A stretch of DNA of 64,000 bases from Liriodendron chinense. Taxonomy: Eukaryota; Streptophyta; Magnoliopsida; Magnoliales; Magnoliaceae. Positions 23,401-34,816 of this stretch are shown here, piece after piece; within the stretch, counting starts at the first letter, position 1, and the number at the start of each line of letters is the position of its first letter. The notes beneath the pieces are model-generated. The model ran no database searches, was not told the DNA's origin, and was given only the letters and a program-made list of their open reading frames with translations. Location: the NCBI GenBank assembly GCA_003013855.2, contig ML058552.1:4506082-4570081 (forward strand), in the 5' to 3' direction. Position numbers and translations under genes: made by a program.

Positions 23401-24990
23401 AGCCCCCGAGAAGTTAATCCTAGTGCAGTTCTAGGTCTTCAGACCGCTGGGGATAGATTTGTGTAGTTAAAATCAAATGATAAGTCTTTTTTTGTTTTGA
23501 AAAATTCTAAACCTTGACTCGAGTGGTCGAGATTGGTAATGATTTTTATGGAAAACTTATAAAATATTTTTGATATTTTTGAAATGATCCAGGCTATCGA
23601 ACCTTAATTCGCAGGGCCGAGATTGATACCGATTTTTATTGGAAGTAGAAAAGGTCCCTCGAGAAGTTAATCCCAATAAAAACTAGAGTTTAAGGTCTTT
23701 GGATACTAGTTCTTATACATGCTGAAGGTACATTGTTTTTGTGATTTTTTGAAATGTTCTAGGTTGTTAAATTCTGATTAAAGCGATTAGGATTAACACT
23801 GGTTTTTATTGAAAATCTCTCGGGGTTTTGATCCCGACGTAGTTTAAGGTCTTCGGACCAAAAACTTTATACATGTAGATACGACATTTTTTTGAAAGAT
23901 CCAATCTATCATATCCCCCCTTGAGCGGTTGAGATCGAATGACGATTTTTATTATGCAATCTCTCAGGATTTTGATCCTGACGTAGTTTAAGGTCTTCGG
24001 ACCATGGTTTATACAAATAAAGTTTGTGTTTTTAGGAAAATGTCCTAAGTCATCGGATCTTGATTCAGACGATCAAGACCGATGCCGGTTTTTATTAAAA
24101 ATCTCTCCGGATCTCGATTCTGACGTAGTTTAAGGTCTTCGGAATAAAACTTTATACAGATGATGGAAACACATCTTTTTGTGATTTTCTTGAAATGATC
24201 CAGGTCATTAAATCTTGGCCCGAGCGGTTGGGATCGATGCCGGTTTTTATGTTGAAAGCAAGAAAGTCCCCTGAGAAGTTAATCCCAGTGTAGTTTAAGG
24301 TCTTCGGACCAAAACTTTGTACAGATAATGGAAGCCTTTTTGTGATTTTCTTGAAATGATCCAGGTCATCAGATCTTGGTCCGAGCGGTTGGGATTGATG
24401 CCGAATTTTATGTTGAAAGCAAGAAAGTCCCTCGAGAAGTTAATCACTGTGTAGTTTAAGGTCTTCAGACCAAAAATATGTATATGCTGAAAATACATTC
24501 TTTTTGTGATTTTTGAAAAGATCCGGACTATCAGACCTTAATCCAAGCGGTCGAGGTTGACGCCGGTTTTTATTAGAAGCAGAAAAGTCCCCCGAGAAGT
24601 TAATCCCAGTATAGTTTAAGGTCTTCGGATCGAAAATAAGTACATGATTGCAAGAAATATGTTTTTATGACTTTTTGAAATGTCCTAGGTTGTTAAATCC
24701 CAGTTTGAGAGATCAGGATTAATATTGTTTTTTATTGGAATCTCTCGGGATTTTGGTCCTGACGTAGTTTAAGGTCTTTAGACCATGGTTTTCTACAAAT
24801 GATGGGGCAGTTTTTTAAAATGATCCGGATCATCGAACTATGATTGAGATGGTCGAAATCGATACCGTTTTTATTGAAAATCTCTCAGGATGCTGATCCC
24901 AATGTAGTTTAAGGTCTTCGGACCAAGAAAATATACAGGTTCATTTTTTTTTATTTTTTTTCTAAAATGATCTGGATCTCATCTCGAATG
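23400..24990 (-). repeat. Tandem repeat family, about 10 diverged units (B copy)
   Basis: Units of 130-170 bp, each containing 'agtttaaggtcttcggacc' and a 'ggttttTATT' block, spaced through the region. On the minus strand each reads GGTCCGAAGACC...TTAAACT then, in one subtype, an inverted repeat such as TCAGGATCAAAATCCTGA (23964-23981). These are homologous to 56353-57290 in element A, which has only six units. Confidence 0.8.
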
Positions 24991-25030
24991 TTCGAGGTCG
25001 AGATCAATTTTATTGAAAATGCATACTTAC

Positions 25031-25320
25031 CTTGCCGTATTTGGCTTCTGGTGTGTTCTTGATTGACATAGTGATCTTAATGGCCATGGCGCGCCGACTA
25101 CCCATCTTTACACCTTGTCTCGTACCGGCAGGTGAGATTACTTTGTGGTTGATGGAGCTTCAATACCTGTGAGGAGAGAAAGCGCTTTAGAAAAATGATT
25201 GAAGTATTGAAGCAGGAGGAAAGATACTTACCTTTTGGGAGAAATGACCAAGAGAAGTCGTTTGCAGGAGGCACTTCGCGAGTTGGCTAGAGGATGTTTA
25301 TTTTGAAAGCCCTCTAAGAT
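25031..25320 (-). other. Spliced-looking exon pair in element B
   Basis: On the minus strand two donor sites GTAAGTAT (exon ends at 25232 and 25031) and one acceptor (CTCACAG before 25166) define a 65-bp candidate intron (25231-25167) and a 136-bp exon. The donors look like those of the PMD gene in element A, but the strand here is the sense strand of B. No protein family was recognised and no frame stays open throughout. It may be a captured gene scrap. Confidence 0.35.
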
Positions 25321-25648
25321 TTTTTTTTAAATATATGTATGCAAATAATGCATGAAATGAAAATTTGTGCCAAGTGCTTGTCTGTCTGTGCGTGATTTGG
25401 ACTTGTACTTGTAGATGTAGGAATCAAAACATTTGACTCAGCCTGATGTCATACTCCATTTTCTTAATTATTGACCAAGGGTCCTGATCCCCTTAAATTA
25501 GTGCGTAATGGTATCCTTCCTCTAGAGTTTGGGCAGAGCTTAAAAGAATTCTGGATTCATGGCCGTTATCCTTGCTTTCGTTGAATTCTCATGTCGTCCG
25601 AATCTTTCATGTACCTACTTTTTTTTCTTTTTCTTAGCCATTATTACC

Positions 25649-25860
25649 CGTAGTGCCCTTTCGGGTTTTCACTACGTCCGGCTTACCCGTCATTTTTACC
25701 CATGGAGGCCTTTCGGATTTTCACCATGTCTTGGGTGTTTGATCTTGCCTGCCCCTTGACAGCTATGTTATTTTTACCCTTGGGGCCCTTTTGGGTTTTC
25801 ACTAAGTCCTCTATGTGCCCATTGTTTTTACTCAGAGCGCCTTTTCGGGTTTTCACTCAG
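25649..25860 (-). ncRNA. Four-hairpin array, element B copy
   Basis: On the minus strand, four segments (25860-25831, 25806-25779, 25728-25701, 25676-25649) read outer arm, AAAA, inner CCC-GAAA-GGG-like stem-loop, outer arm. The outer arms pair as CGTAGTG with CACTACG and CATGGTG with CTCCATG (one mismatch), more weakly in the other two units. It lies just downstream of the integrase end, as in element A (48025-48239). See findings for covariation. Confidence 0.6.
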
Positions 25861-26281
25861 CCCTTTTATTTAGTCAAATCTTTTTTTTTTCTTTTCTTTT
25901 TTTTTGGATAAATGAGGCAGTTAGAGGTCGAAAATTCGTCGTTGTCGATCGATGGTTGCCTTTCGGCCCTTATCTTAAGTCACAATGGCAGAGCTGTCAA
26001 CCTTAGCTATAGACCCTTCTGAGGTGGATGGATGGATGTGTTTCTTAGGTTGACCTTTCTTCTTTTCTTAGGTTACATGCCCCATTTTTTACCCATATTT
26101 TTCCTTTTTTCTTTCTTTTCCCTTTTGTTTTACTCTATTCCCTTTTTTTCTCTTTTTTTTCTTGGGCTTTTGAACCCTTTATTTAAAACACTTATTGGTG
26201 GATGGGAAGGATTTCTCAGAGGTTTAAGCCTTGACCTCTTGACTTCAGCTCTACTAATGTAACTCTTGGTAAGGTTGGATT

Positions 26282-26520
26282 GGCTTACCTATGAGAGATT
26301 TTCATGTTGTTGGCGTTGATTGGCTCAGAAAGATCCACCCCTCATGTTGGTGAGTCAGAAGGACGCCTCCTAGAAGAACTTCTCTGATCCTTGGGCCTTG
26401 CCCCTTGAGTCTGATAGATGCGGTAGTGGTTGTTGTAAACCCAATATGACTTTTTTTTCTTCGGCTTCATTCTTCATCAGCACTCACAGTGACATGATTT
26501 TGACTCGAACTCATAGGTCT
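26282..26520 (-). pseudogene. Integrase C-terminal remnant of B
   Basis: The minus strand from about 26400 to 26282 matches the last ~35 codons of element A's integrase: a degenerate G-A/P-L-x-L-T-N-M-R-G block, then D-L-S-E-P and K-I-S-H-R-stop (V-K-I-F-H-G-stop in A). The preceding 120 bp are diverged. Coding is destroyed by indels, and the core was removed or displaced where the F LTR entered. Confidence 0.65.
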
Positions 26521-26861
26521 TGTTAGTGCACTTTTCTGTGGCATACTAGTGCACCTTGTTTGTCAATCACTTAGGTCAGTGAGTATAGTGTTGGTTGAGC
26601 TTAATGAAGATGAAGACCGAAGATTCAAGTGGCCCTGCTGCATCAAGGAAGAAGAAATAGGTAAAAGTGATGCCTTGGTGTGCCTTGAACTTTGACCTAA
26701 ACCAAAACATTAACCTCTTGATAACCTTGACCATATTAAGCATACCATTAGTCATCATAGATTGGCCCTAGGTGTCCCAAAAGATCACCCAACAACGGCC
26801 TAAGAGGTTGCATGTACTGCGCAAACCAAGCCCACACTCATCTGCACATTGCTTAGCCTGT

Positions 26862-27056
26862 TCGACTGGTCATGACCGGTTGGCTGGACTGGACTGACCG
26901 GTCAAGACCGGTCGGACTGGCTTCCAGATTAAATAGCAACATGCTGTGTTCATAGGCCCTTGGGCCGACCGGTCTTGACCGGTCGGACAGACACCCCTCT
27001 TGCAAGCTCACTATCTTGCATGGCCATTGGCCGACTGGTCTTGACCGGTCGGGACA
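26862..27056. repeat. GACCGGTC array in nested F LTR
   Basis: About four units with palindromes such as GACCGGTCAAGACCGGTC and GACCGGTCTTGACCGGTC, ending about 50 bp upstream of the TATA box. Confidence 0.75.
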
Positions 27057-27497
27057 GGTCCAGACTAACCATTTTTTGACCATTTTATGTTCGTTTGGAC
27101 CTTTTTATAAAGTGGCTTGGGGTGTTTGTTGAGAAAAGGAGAGGGATTTTAGGAGGAGTGAAGCCACCATTGTTGGAGACCATTTGAGGCTCATTCCGAA
27201 CCTATGCAAGGCATCTTCCTTGTGCTTTAACACAAGATTGGAGCATTCCAAGCTCATGAAGAAGATGACCTTCATCCCCTCTTGATCTCTAGAGTTTAGA
27301 TCTTCCTTGATAGTCATATCCTTATCCAAATCTCTAAGATCAAATCGTTATAGGTGAGTAACTCTAGGCAACCCATTCCTATTAGTTGTAGAGTTTTAAA
27401 ACCTACCCTCCTATCACCTTGGGCATCTCAAAGGCATCATAAGCAAGTGATTGATCAAGTGTAGCTGAGGCATTGGCAACATAACGACAACACAATC

Positions 27498-27521
27498 GGG
27501 GGGGGGGGGGGGGGGGGGGGG
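27498..27521. repeat. G homopolymer, 24 bp
   Basis: An uninterrupted G run inside the nested F LTR, replacing 'atcgtgggagcaaggg' seen in the 8487 copy. Possible slippage expansion or assembly artefact. Confidence 0.85.
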
Positions 27522-28470
27522 AAGGTGATTAAAGCATGGGAGAGCGGAGATCAAGCAACCCGAACCGGCACTGAATAAGGGGCTCATTCGACAAGAAATG
27601 TTATCTTTGTTGAGAGTCCATCCACTCAATTCCCTGTGGGAGTTAAGTGTAGAGTTTGTTTGTCAAACTCGAACTAGGGACGTTGGTCGTTCCTTGGTTT
27701 GTTTGTCGGCCTAAAGACTAGGGGCTATTTGGCACTCCTTAGCTCATTTGCTGGGCCTAAACAAAGTCTCCAAGGGGGAGCCTCCGACATGGGAGTGAAC
27801 GTTCGGAGGGTTGAGAGTTAGCCTATGTCCAAAACTCCACTTGGGTTGAGAGTTAGCCCTTTGTCCAAAACTCCGGTTATGGTTGAGAGGTGAACCGGGA
27901 AAACCTCCGTGTAAAGGTTGAGGGGTGAACCTCATTTAAAACCTCCGATAATGAATGCTGATGTGCTCAAAGGAGTTAAGTACTTGAACCGGGAGTGGAG
28001 TAGACCCAAAGTTGAACCACTATCATGCTTGTGTTTATGATTGATTGAGCACATTGCTATCTTAGCATTGAATTTTTAATTGTTAATTATGTATGCTTGA
28101 TAAGAATGTATGCTAGACACTAGATAGGCACATCCACACACATGATGTACTTTCACTAGTTGTGTAGACTTGAGCTCATTGATCCATTTTTATAAGTCTA
28201 CATAGGTTGTATAGATTAGGAGCTTGATTAGTTAAATCATTTGATTATCTCTGCATGCTTAGACTAGATTGTTTATTACTTAAACCATATGCTAGTCTTG
28301 TGATTGGACTCACTTAGGCTTGGAAGCCGAAGTGTTCTTGCTTACTTAGTTTAATTTGTTAAATTATGTAAGTAGGCGAAAAGAATTTCAAAAGGTCCTA
28401 ATCCTCCCCCCTACAGGTCTTAGCCATATTTCTAGTTTCTCTTTAAGCTTCCGCCCATACGAAGGTGTCT

Positions 28471-28800
28471 TTTGATTTTAAGCTTCTCGAGGAACTCCTC
28501 CATCCTTAGATTTCGAAGGACGTCCCATTGCCAATGTTGATAGCACGTGGGAACCCTTAACAATTGATAATGTCATTCTTCATCAGAATGTTACCTCCTT
28601 CCTCTTTGTGAAGTAATCAATTGTTAGATGATGCCGAGTTGATCTTTCCATTGATGTAGATACCTCGTACAGGGAATAGCTGGAGCATTTTCAGGTTATA
28701 GAGTTTTGAAGCACACACATGGATTCGATGTGCATGCTGCTGACACTTGAAGTATTTTCTGACATGTTGGCAGCAATCTTGTCTTCATTGAGCAGCGAGA
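28471..28800 (-). pseudogene. Integrase zinc finger and core remnant of B
   Basis: The minus strand reads colinearly with element A integrase from the second zinc-finger half ('catgtcagaaaatacttcaagtgtcagcagcat' equivalent to codons C-Q-H-V-R-K-C-F-K-C-Q) through the I-N-G-K-I and N-D-I-I blocks to L-K-I-K-R-H near 28475. It is shorter than A because pieces are deleted. The usual H-H half of the finger and the catalytic Glu region are absent. Confidence 0.65.
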
Positions 28801-29470
28801 TTTCTTTGATCATTAATTTAGTTGCATACTCTAGCATGGAATGCAAGCATAGTCTTGGCAGCATCTTCTTAATAGGATTGATTCCAGGATTTGTTGATAA
28901 GCCTTTGATTGAGTCTAGACAAACTCTTCCTAGGATGTCAGATTGGGCAGTCATGACTTCAAGAGTTCGATCATTCTCTGCTTATCTTCCAGGGAAAAGG
29001 ATTCTCAATGCACACTTCCATAAAGGCTTCGGGTGATCCTAGGTTTACAATTTTGAAAATTTTTGAGATAGCATTGGCTTTTGGTTCAGACTTTTGAGGA
29101 GACCTTCTTAGTTCGAGAGTCAGCTCATCATTTTCCACATCATTTAGCTTTGTCCAGATCCTTGAGCTTGAAGTCCAACTCTAGATCGAAATCATATGAG
29201 TCAATTTCATACTCAAGTGCTTTGATAGAGAGACTTGACATTTGAAAGATTTTTGAAAGATTTTTTTTTTTTTTTTTTGGCTTTGAAAGATTTTCTGGTT
29301 TTTGAAATTTTGTGAATATCCGAATTTTTTGAATTTTTTGGACTTTCTGAAATTTTGATTTTTTTTTTTTGAATTTCTTTTTTATAAAGGACCCAAGCAA
29401 GACGACAATGCAAACCAGGGGTTGCCTGATTTGGTCCAGGGAACCGAGCACTGTCGGCTTTTATTGTGCC
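28800..29470 (-). pseudogene. Pol linker of B upstream of deleted RT
   Basis: On the minus strand this matches element A 43960-44420: the acidic 'Y-D-F-D-L-E-L-D-F-K-L' block (29213-29170), the 'E-P-K-A-N-A' block (29080) and the 'M-I-E-L-L' block ahead of RT (28945). It then jumps directly to integrase sequence. Thus RT, gypsy RNase H and archaeal-type RNase H (about 2 kb in A) are deleted. The T-rich tracts at 29262-29280 and 29360-29370 reflect the Lys/Phe-rich linker. Confidence 0.65.
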
Positions 29471-29835
29471 GTCATGGGGCTAAAAACCTATTACTGCCCT
29501 GCACTCCTTCCTCAGGAGGCAGGGCGAGAAAGATCAGAAGGCTAACCCTCATCGTTGCGCCCAAATGTCATGATAGATCTGGGGCTAGACTCTAAGTCTG
29601 TGTTGGAGGCGATTTTCCCTGGCTCATTCCCGGTGTATTGCAACTCTTCAGGTTCATCTGGCTGAGGTGGGACCAGGACTGTGGTCTAATTAATTGGGAG
29701 AAATTCCTTCCCCTTACTTGAGTCTTCTTTGGGCAGCTTTATCAGACTCAATATGCTTGCTTGATCGTCGAAGGTAGAATCCAACCCATCATCAGGGTAG
29801 ATAATCCCTACATTGATAAATTAGATTGGTGTGCA
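29471..29835 (-). pseudogene. B protease-RT linker, left of solo LTR
   Basis: Minus-strand counterpart of element A 43210-43700, ending at the insertion point of the 29836-34043 LTR. The junction sequence matches A near 43215 ('ggtgctcacccatccaattcgtcaa'). Several stops; no function. Confidence 0.55.
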
Positions 29836-32800
29836 TGTAATATCTGTGATTTTTGATGATTTATTATTTAATTTAAAAACCTATATTAGAATTTATGAAA
29901 TTAAAATAATAATAATTTAATGTGTGTAAGTTGATAACATGTTTGATGTACGTTTCTCATGGAATAATTGGGTAGAAAAGTGGAATTATAAACCATATTC
30001 CATGCACATAAACTTTAGTAATTCATTTTAAATTACTTATATTATCTGTGGAATTAACTAAGCCATAAGTTGATATATTAAATCATGTAGAATCCAATAA
30101 TATAGGCTGATCGATCCAGATCTAATCATAAAGCTTTCTATCGGGACCATTCATCCTCATTTTGATCACCATGGCCCATTGAACTAATCAAATCGAGTTT
30201 TGTTCCATTGGAATTATAGAGTATCCTTAGAAGAACCTCTGTAACCGTTGAAATTCTCATCGAACTTCGATCAAGCCGTTAAAACTTGTCCTAGCACCAA
30301 ACCAATGGTGAAAGTGAACCCCCGTGATTTATTTCAATTGGTGTGTCAGTTAGCTGTGGGATTTTCTTCACACCTTTGTTATAGCATTTTAGCTGTCCAT
30401 GTGAAATTTCATCACCGGATGATCTTCCGAGACCATTTAATCGACGATTTACTGTGTAGGGCCATGTGGACCACCAATCAAGATGAAATCACTCATGGAC
30501 GACCTTTCTTCATATGCTTAGGTGACCCATTGGAGTAGATTCCATCGTAGGGTCCTAGATTGTCCATGTAGACCGAGAAGTACAGAAGTCACATTCGATG
30601 CGACGTACCAATTCAAAATCTAAATTTTAGGATATGGTTACGAGTTTGGTAGAGAGAGATTTCTATCTTCGTTGTGGACCGTCCATCTTTATGTATGGAC
30701 GTCGGTGTGTGTTTAGATTTTGGGTATTTTAAGTTTTCTAAGATGGCCCACGTCCCCATATTTTTAGAATCTTGAACCGAGATGTGTTCACCGTCCATCA
30801 CATTTTTAATCAATTACTCTTAAACCGGTAAGAGATTCATCGACCCAACGGTCCATTATTCAATCCGTGGACATTCTAACCAATGGTGCGGACCACTTCA
30901 CACAACACTCAATGGTCATGATTTAGTCGCACCTCAAAGTAGTCAAGCTTATCCTTAAAAACTAACCACCTTAAGTTGTGGTGTTTACCACCATTTAGAC
31001 CATTATTTGAGTTCTTATTAGATCGTGGGTGTGGATACTACCAAATTCTCCCAAATTCATACCACTCTGTCAGTTTTTCGAGGCCAACGTCATAATGGTC
31101 TCAGATTTGTGAAAGGTGGGCCCGATTTTAAGATGTTACACATCCATTCTAGAGCGTTCATTTAGGCTAACTCTTACATAGATCATAATGTGTCCATCCA
31201 TCGACCCTTTGACCCAAGAGTTTATACTACTTGTTGTGTTAATCCTCTATATGATGGACATCTTAGATCCAAGAAGTGATCACTAGGTGGACCATCAAAA
31301 TATTACTTCTATTTTCACCACAAATATTTATGTTATAAGCTAATGTACTTTATTTAAACTCTCGTAAGAGAGTCCTATTCTACTACTTTTACAATTACGA
31401 CCGAATCGTAGCCATCCCATCATCATTCATCATCTATAGTTTCAAATCCCTACCATCCATCATCACCATCCATCATCATCATCATCATATAATCGTTGAT
31501 TGGGAGGAAGGAGGTAGCATTTTATAGTGGGCCGAAGATTGGTTTTCTTTGTTCTTCAAAATCTCGGATCGGGTTAACGATTGGTGAGTCTACGGATATA
31601 CTCACCCTAAATCATTGTTTGAATGCGCATTTGTGTTTTGTTTAGTAGATCAATTACGTTACTTTGATTAAATATATGCCGTTCATCATGTATTTTAGCT
31701 TACGTTTGCTTGTGGGCCCAGATTTAAAAGAAATCTGATATTTAAGTGGGCCAGGGTGGGAGAAATAGACCCCAACCATTAAAAAGGGGATAAAGCCACT
31801 ATTTTGGTTTTACAATTTTCGATCTGTGCAAAATTAGATTTATTGGGTGAACCAAAGGCTTGAATAATTCAATGGATGGATTGGATCTCAACCTAGTGGG
31901 CCCCACCTTGTGTGGATACAAATTATAAAAAGAAAAAAAAAGAGAGAGAAGCCGCTGCCCAGCTAACGCCCAAAAGGACGTTGCTGGCCAGCAGCGTCAC
32001 CAACGCCCAGCGCTGGCGGGTGGGCGGACGGGCTGCTAGTTGGAGGCCCACTCGTGGACCCCACCTTAATGTATTTTTTTTATCCACTCCATCTATCACT
32101 TACCTCATCATGTGATGTAATAGTCCACAAAATTTCAGCTCAATCCGAGACCCGAGCGGACCACACCAACTTCTACAAATTGGATTATCTTACTGAATTT
32201 TTTGCAATTGTGTAGAAAATTTTGAATTTATCTCTCATGGACAGCGGGTAATCCGTGGGCCCCACTCTAAGCTTTCTGTCAATCTATACCACTCATTTAT
32301 TACATTACTATGTTAGGAGGCTATAAATTAAATTTTAGAGGGTTTCGATAACCGAGTGGGTCACACCGTCTCAAATAGTAGACAATGTAATACAATATAA
32401 ATCTGAAGGTGAGCAGATTTTAAAGTGGGGACAAAAGGCATTCGTGGGCCCCACATGTGAACTTTTGGATAAATCCACCTCTTCTATACTAGTTGTTGGG
32501 TTGTGTGGGATTCACCATAAAAATATGAGCCAGAACGGGGTTCCAGGTGGCCCACACCACTTAAAATAATGGGACCGACACCCTGAAAAATAACAGAATT
32601 TGAATCTGATTGGACTCCAACTTTTGGATCCCATTGGGGAATATTTCGCCCAATCTAAGCCGTCCAATGCTTAGACCAGCAAGCCTTAAAATTGTAAAAT
32701 AAATTTGGTACACATCAGACCTCCCAAACAGTCAAATTAAGCGAAATTGTGGGGACAACACCTGTCTATTTCTTTGAATGTATGGTTATAGTTTAGTTTA

Positions 32801-34043
32801 AAGTTCTTAAACTCCTCAAAATGCTTTGTTTCATAATGTGCATGCATTCTTGCCATCTTGATATATATGCACTTGATTTGTTTCTTAAATAGTTATGTTG
32901 TATGATTCATTAAATTGTATTAAGATGCAATAAATTCTCATTATCACATGTTCATGTTTATATGATCACAGATGATGGACCCATGCATAGAGCGGTTTAT
33001 GGTGAGGTTAAGTCCACGGAGTTAAATCAGAGTAAGGGTATGTAAATGGTTCTTAACCATGACTATCTAAGTGTAGTTAAGTTTGTGTGGGATGGATATG
33101 GGTGTGACTATGGGACAACTATGTATGAATACATTGGATGAACTGGAATATGAAAAACCATCAAGTATGGTATGTTTTCCCGTCGAGAATGCATCCCGTG
33201 TTGGGATCGGATTGTACTCGTGTTAGGATCGGGGCAGTTGTTTTCTCATTGAGAATGCGACCCATGTCAAGATCGGGCGTACTGTGTCAGGATCAGAGCA
33301 ATTGCGTCTCGTTAGGAATGCGACCCATGTCAAGATCGGAATGTACCTCACCTGTTTGGTTGTGATTGGTTGTGAAACTATTTTTCTGGCGTAGCCTCGT
33401 ATGACTGATTTACTTATGTGAAACCTGACTAAAGACCTTGTCTTAAAGGCCACGTATATGGTTGATTTATGCGTGCTGCATGGGAATTCATTATGGGATG
33501 TGTGTTTAGTGTTAATGAATGTGTCGTTATGGGGTGGAAAAGTGTGAGCATGGCATTCTACAACTTACAAACAGAATAGTTATATTTTGATTCTGTTTAT
33601 CTGTTTACTTGAATGCATGATTCATATTATGGAGTGGAGTAAGTACTCCTACTCGCTGGGCATTGTTTTGCTTACCCTTCTTAGGGAACTGTAGGTTCAA
33701 GAGGCGACATGGACTCTTTCGAGGACAAGGCACAAGTTGAGGACATAGTGAAGATCCAGGAGGAGGAGAACACCAACTCTAATGAAGACGCTTTTATTTA
33801 TTTTTACATATTCTATTTAGTTTTAAGTTAATAGAATCGTAGATGAGTATATCAGTGTCATGTTTGTGAATTATGAACATTTATAATTTATTTTATGATG
33901 TAAGTTGGAATAAGAGTATGGATATGGTTTAGTTATAAAAAAAATTGCTACTATTATTTGTAATCCTGTAAATATTACCTTAGTAGCGCTTAAAAATTCA
34001 TGCTCGGGCGGTATATTCGGGCGTTGAATTTTGGGGCGTTACA
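29836..34043. mobile_element. 4.2-kb solo LTR, Del/Tekay-like
   Basis: Begins TGTAATATC and ends GGGCGTTACA, with GTGCA before (29831-29835) and GTACA after (34044-34048), a target duplication with one difference. The flanking B coding sequence is colinear across it, which proves insertion. No RT or integrase inside. The length, the GGGCGTTACA end and the 'actcgctgggcattgttttgcttaccc' text (33652) recall Del/Tekay chromovirus LTRs, from memory. Internal features are a (CAT)n run near 31465-31487 and three ~60-110-bp repeats of 'gaatgcgacccatgtcaagatcgg' type at 33185-33345. Confidence 0.7.
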
Positions 34044-34816
34044 GTACAGATGCATGGATTGCCTTCTTCTTGACGACCCCATCTTCTTCTGATACTTCTA
34101 CGCCTTGGTTTGCTAATTCGAGTAGGCCGATATCGCAATCTTCTTCTATCCACATCTTCTTGAACCTCCATGATTCGGGTTGAGTCTTGATATTCGAGTT
34201 GAAAATAGAAGATTTGGCGCTCGATAAGAAGGAAGACGTAGTTCGATCTGATGGGACATGCGCGAGGGAAGTAATTTGCATTGTGAAACTCGAGACTTTG
34301 GTATGAGACCTCCTCATTAAAGCATTGTACGTCCATGGCTGGGATGGTAGGCTTTCGCAGATTGGATGCTTCTACCATGAGAATTTGTTCGGGATCAGTG
34401 ATGATGGTGATCGCCCTATCTCTGAAGATGTGCTTGATCCTTTGGTGAAGATTTGAAGAAATGACACGGATTCGGTGAAACTAGGTCCGATCGGGAAGAT
34501 GATGGAATGAAGCTAAGATGTCCAAGACCTGAAGAGTGATGGTTAATGTTTTTGGACCGATCTGAACCTTCACATCAATCTCTCCTTCAACTTGTCTTCT
34601 AGAATTTTCAGATGTAGGAATCATTTGGAGGACTAATGGTTGAATAGAACCTGGCATGTCCTTTTGAGGAGTAGTGCTTACTCCCTCGATAGTGGCCACA
34701 CAATTAAAGTTGGACCCTGACTCTGCTAGGGCATGTGGCATGTTGTCCAATGAAAGATTTTCTTCTTGGAGAATGATGGCTGGACTAGAAACCAAATAAG
34801 TTGCTGCTGTGGGCAA
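34044..34816 (-). pseudogene. Protease remnant of element B
   Basis: Minus-strand frame 34816-34481 contains S-R-R-Q-V-E-G-E-I-D-V-K-V-Q-I-G-P, which matches the central protease segment of element A (R-R-S-V-E-G-E-V-D-I-E-V-Q-I-G-P). The active-site DNGSS block is not preserved in this frame. Downstream to 34044 lies the C-terminal part up to the solo LTR insertion. Confidence 0.7.

Larger units (their letters stand above)
26521..28470 (+). mobile_element. Family F LTR inserted in B, 3'-truncated
   Basis: Starts TGTTAG at 26521 and follows the 8487 copy through the palindrome array (26862-27056), TATA box (27106-27111), G run (27498-27521) and 'aggtcctaatcctcccccctaca'. It loses homology near 28470, about 30-40 bp before the expected TTTCA end. 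Integrase sequence lies on its right (minus strand). The left flank does not continue the same integrase position, so insertion was accompanied or followed by deletion. Confidence 0.75.

Noticed and set aside
29140..29451. Lys-rich minus-strand frame as a small basic protein gene
   Set aside because: It is the decayed Lys/Phe/Ser-rich pol linker of element B, homologous to 43990-44200 in A.
31912..32115. Frame with Lys/Arg and Ala-rich segments inside the 4.2-kb LTR
   Set aside because: Short, no domain, lies in a solo LTR, and begins in an A-rich run.
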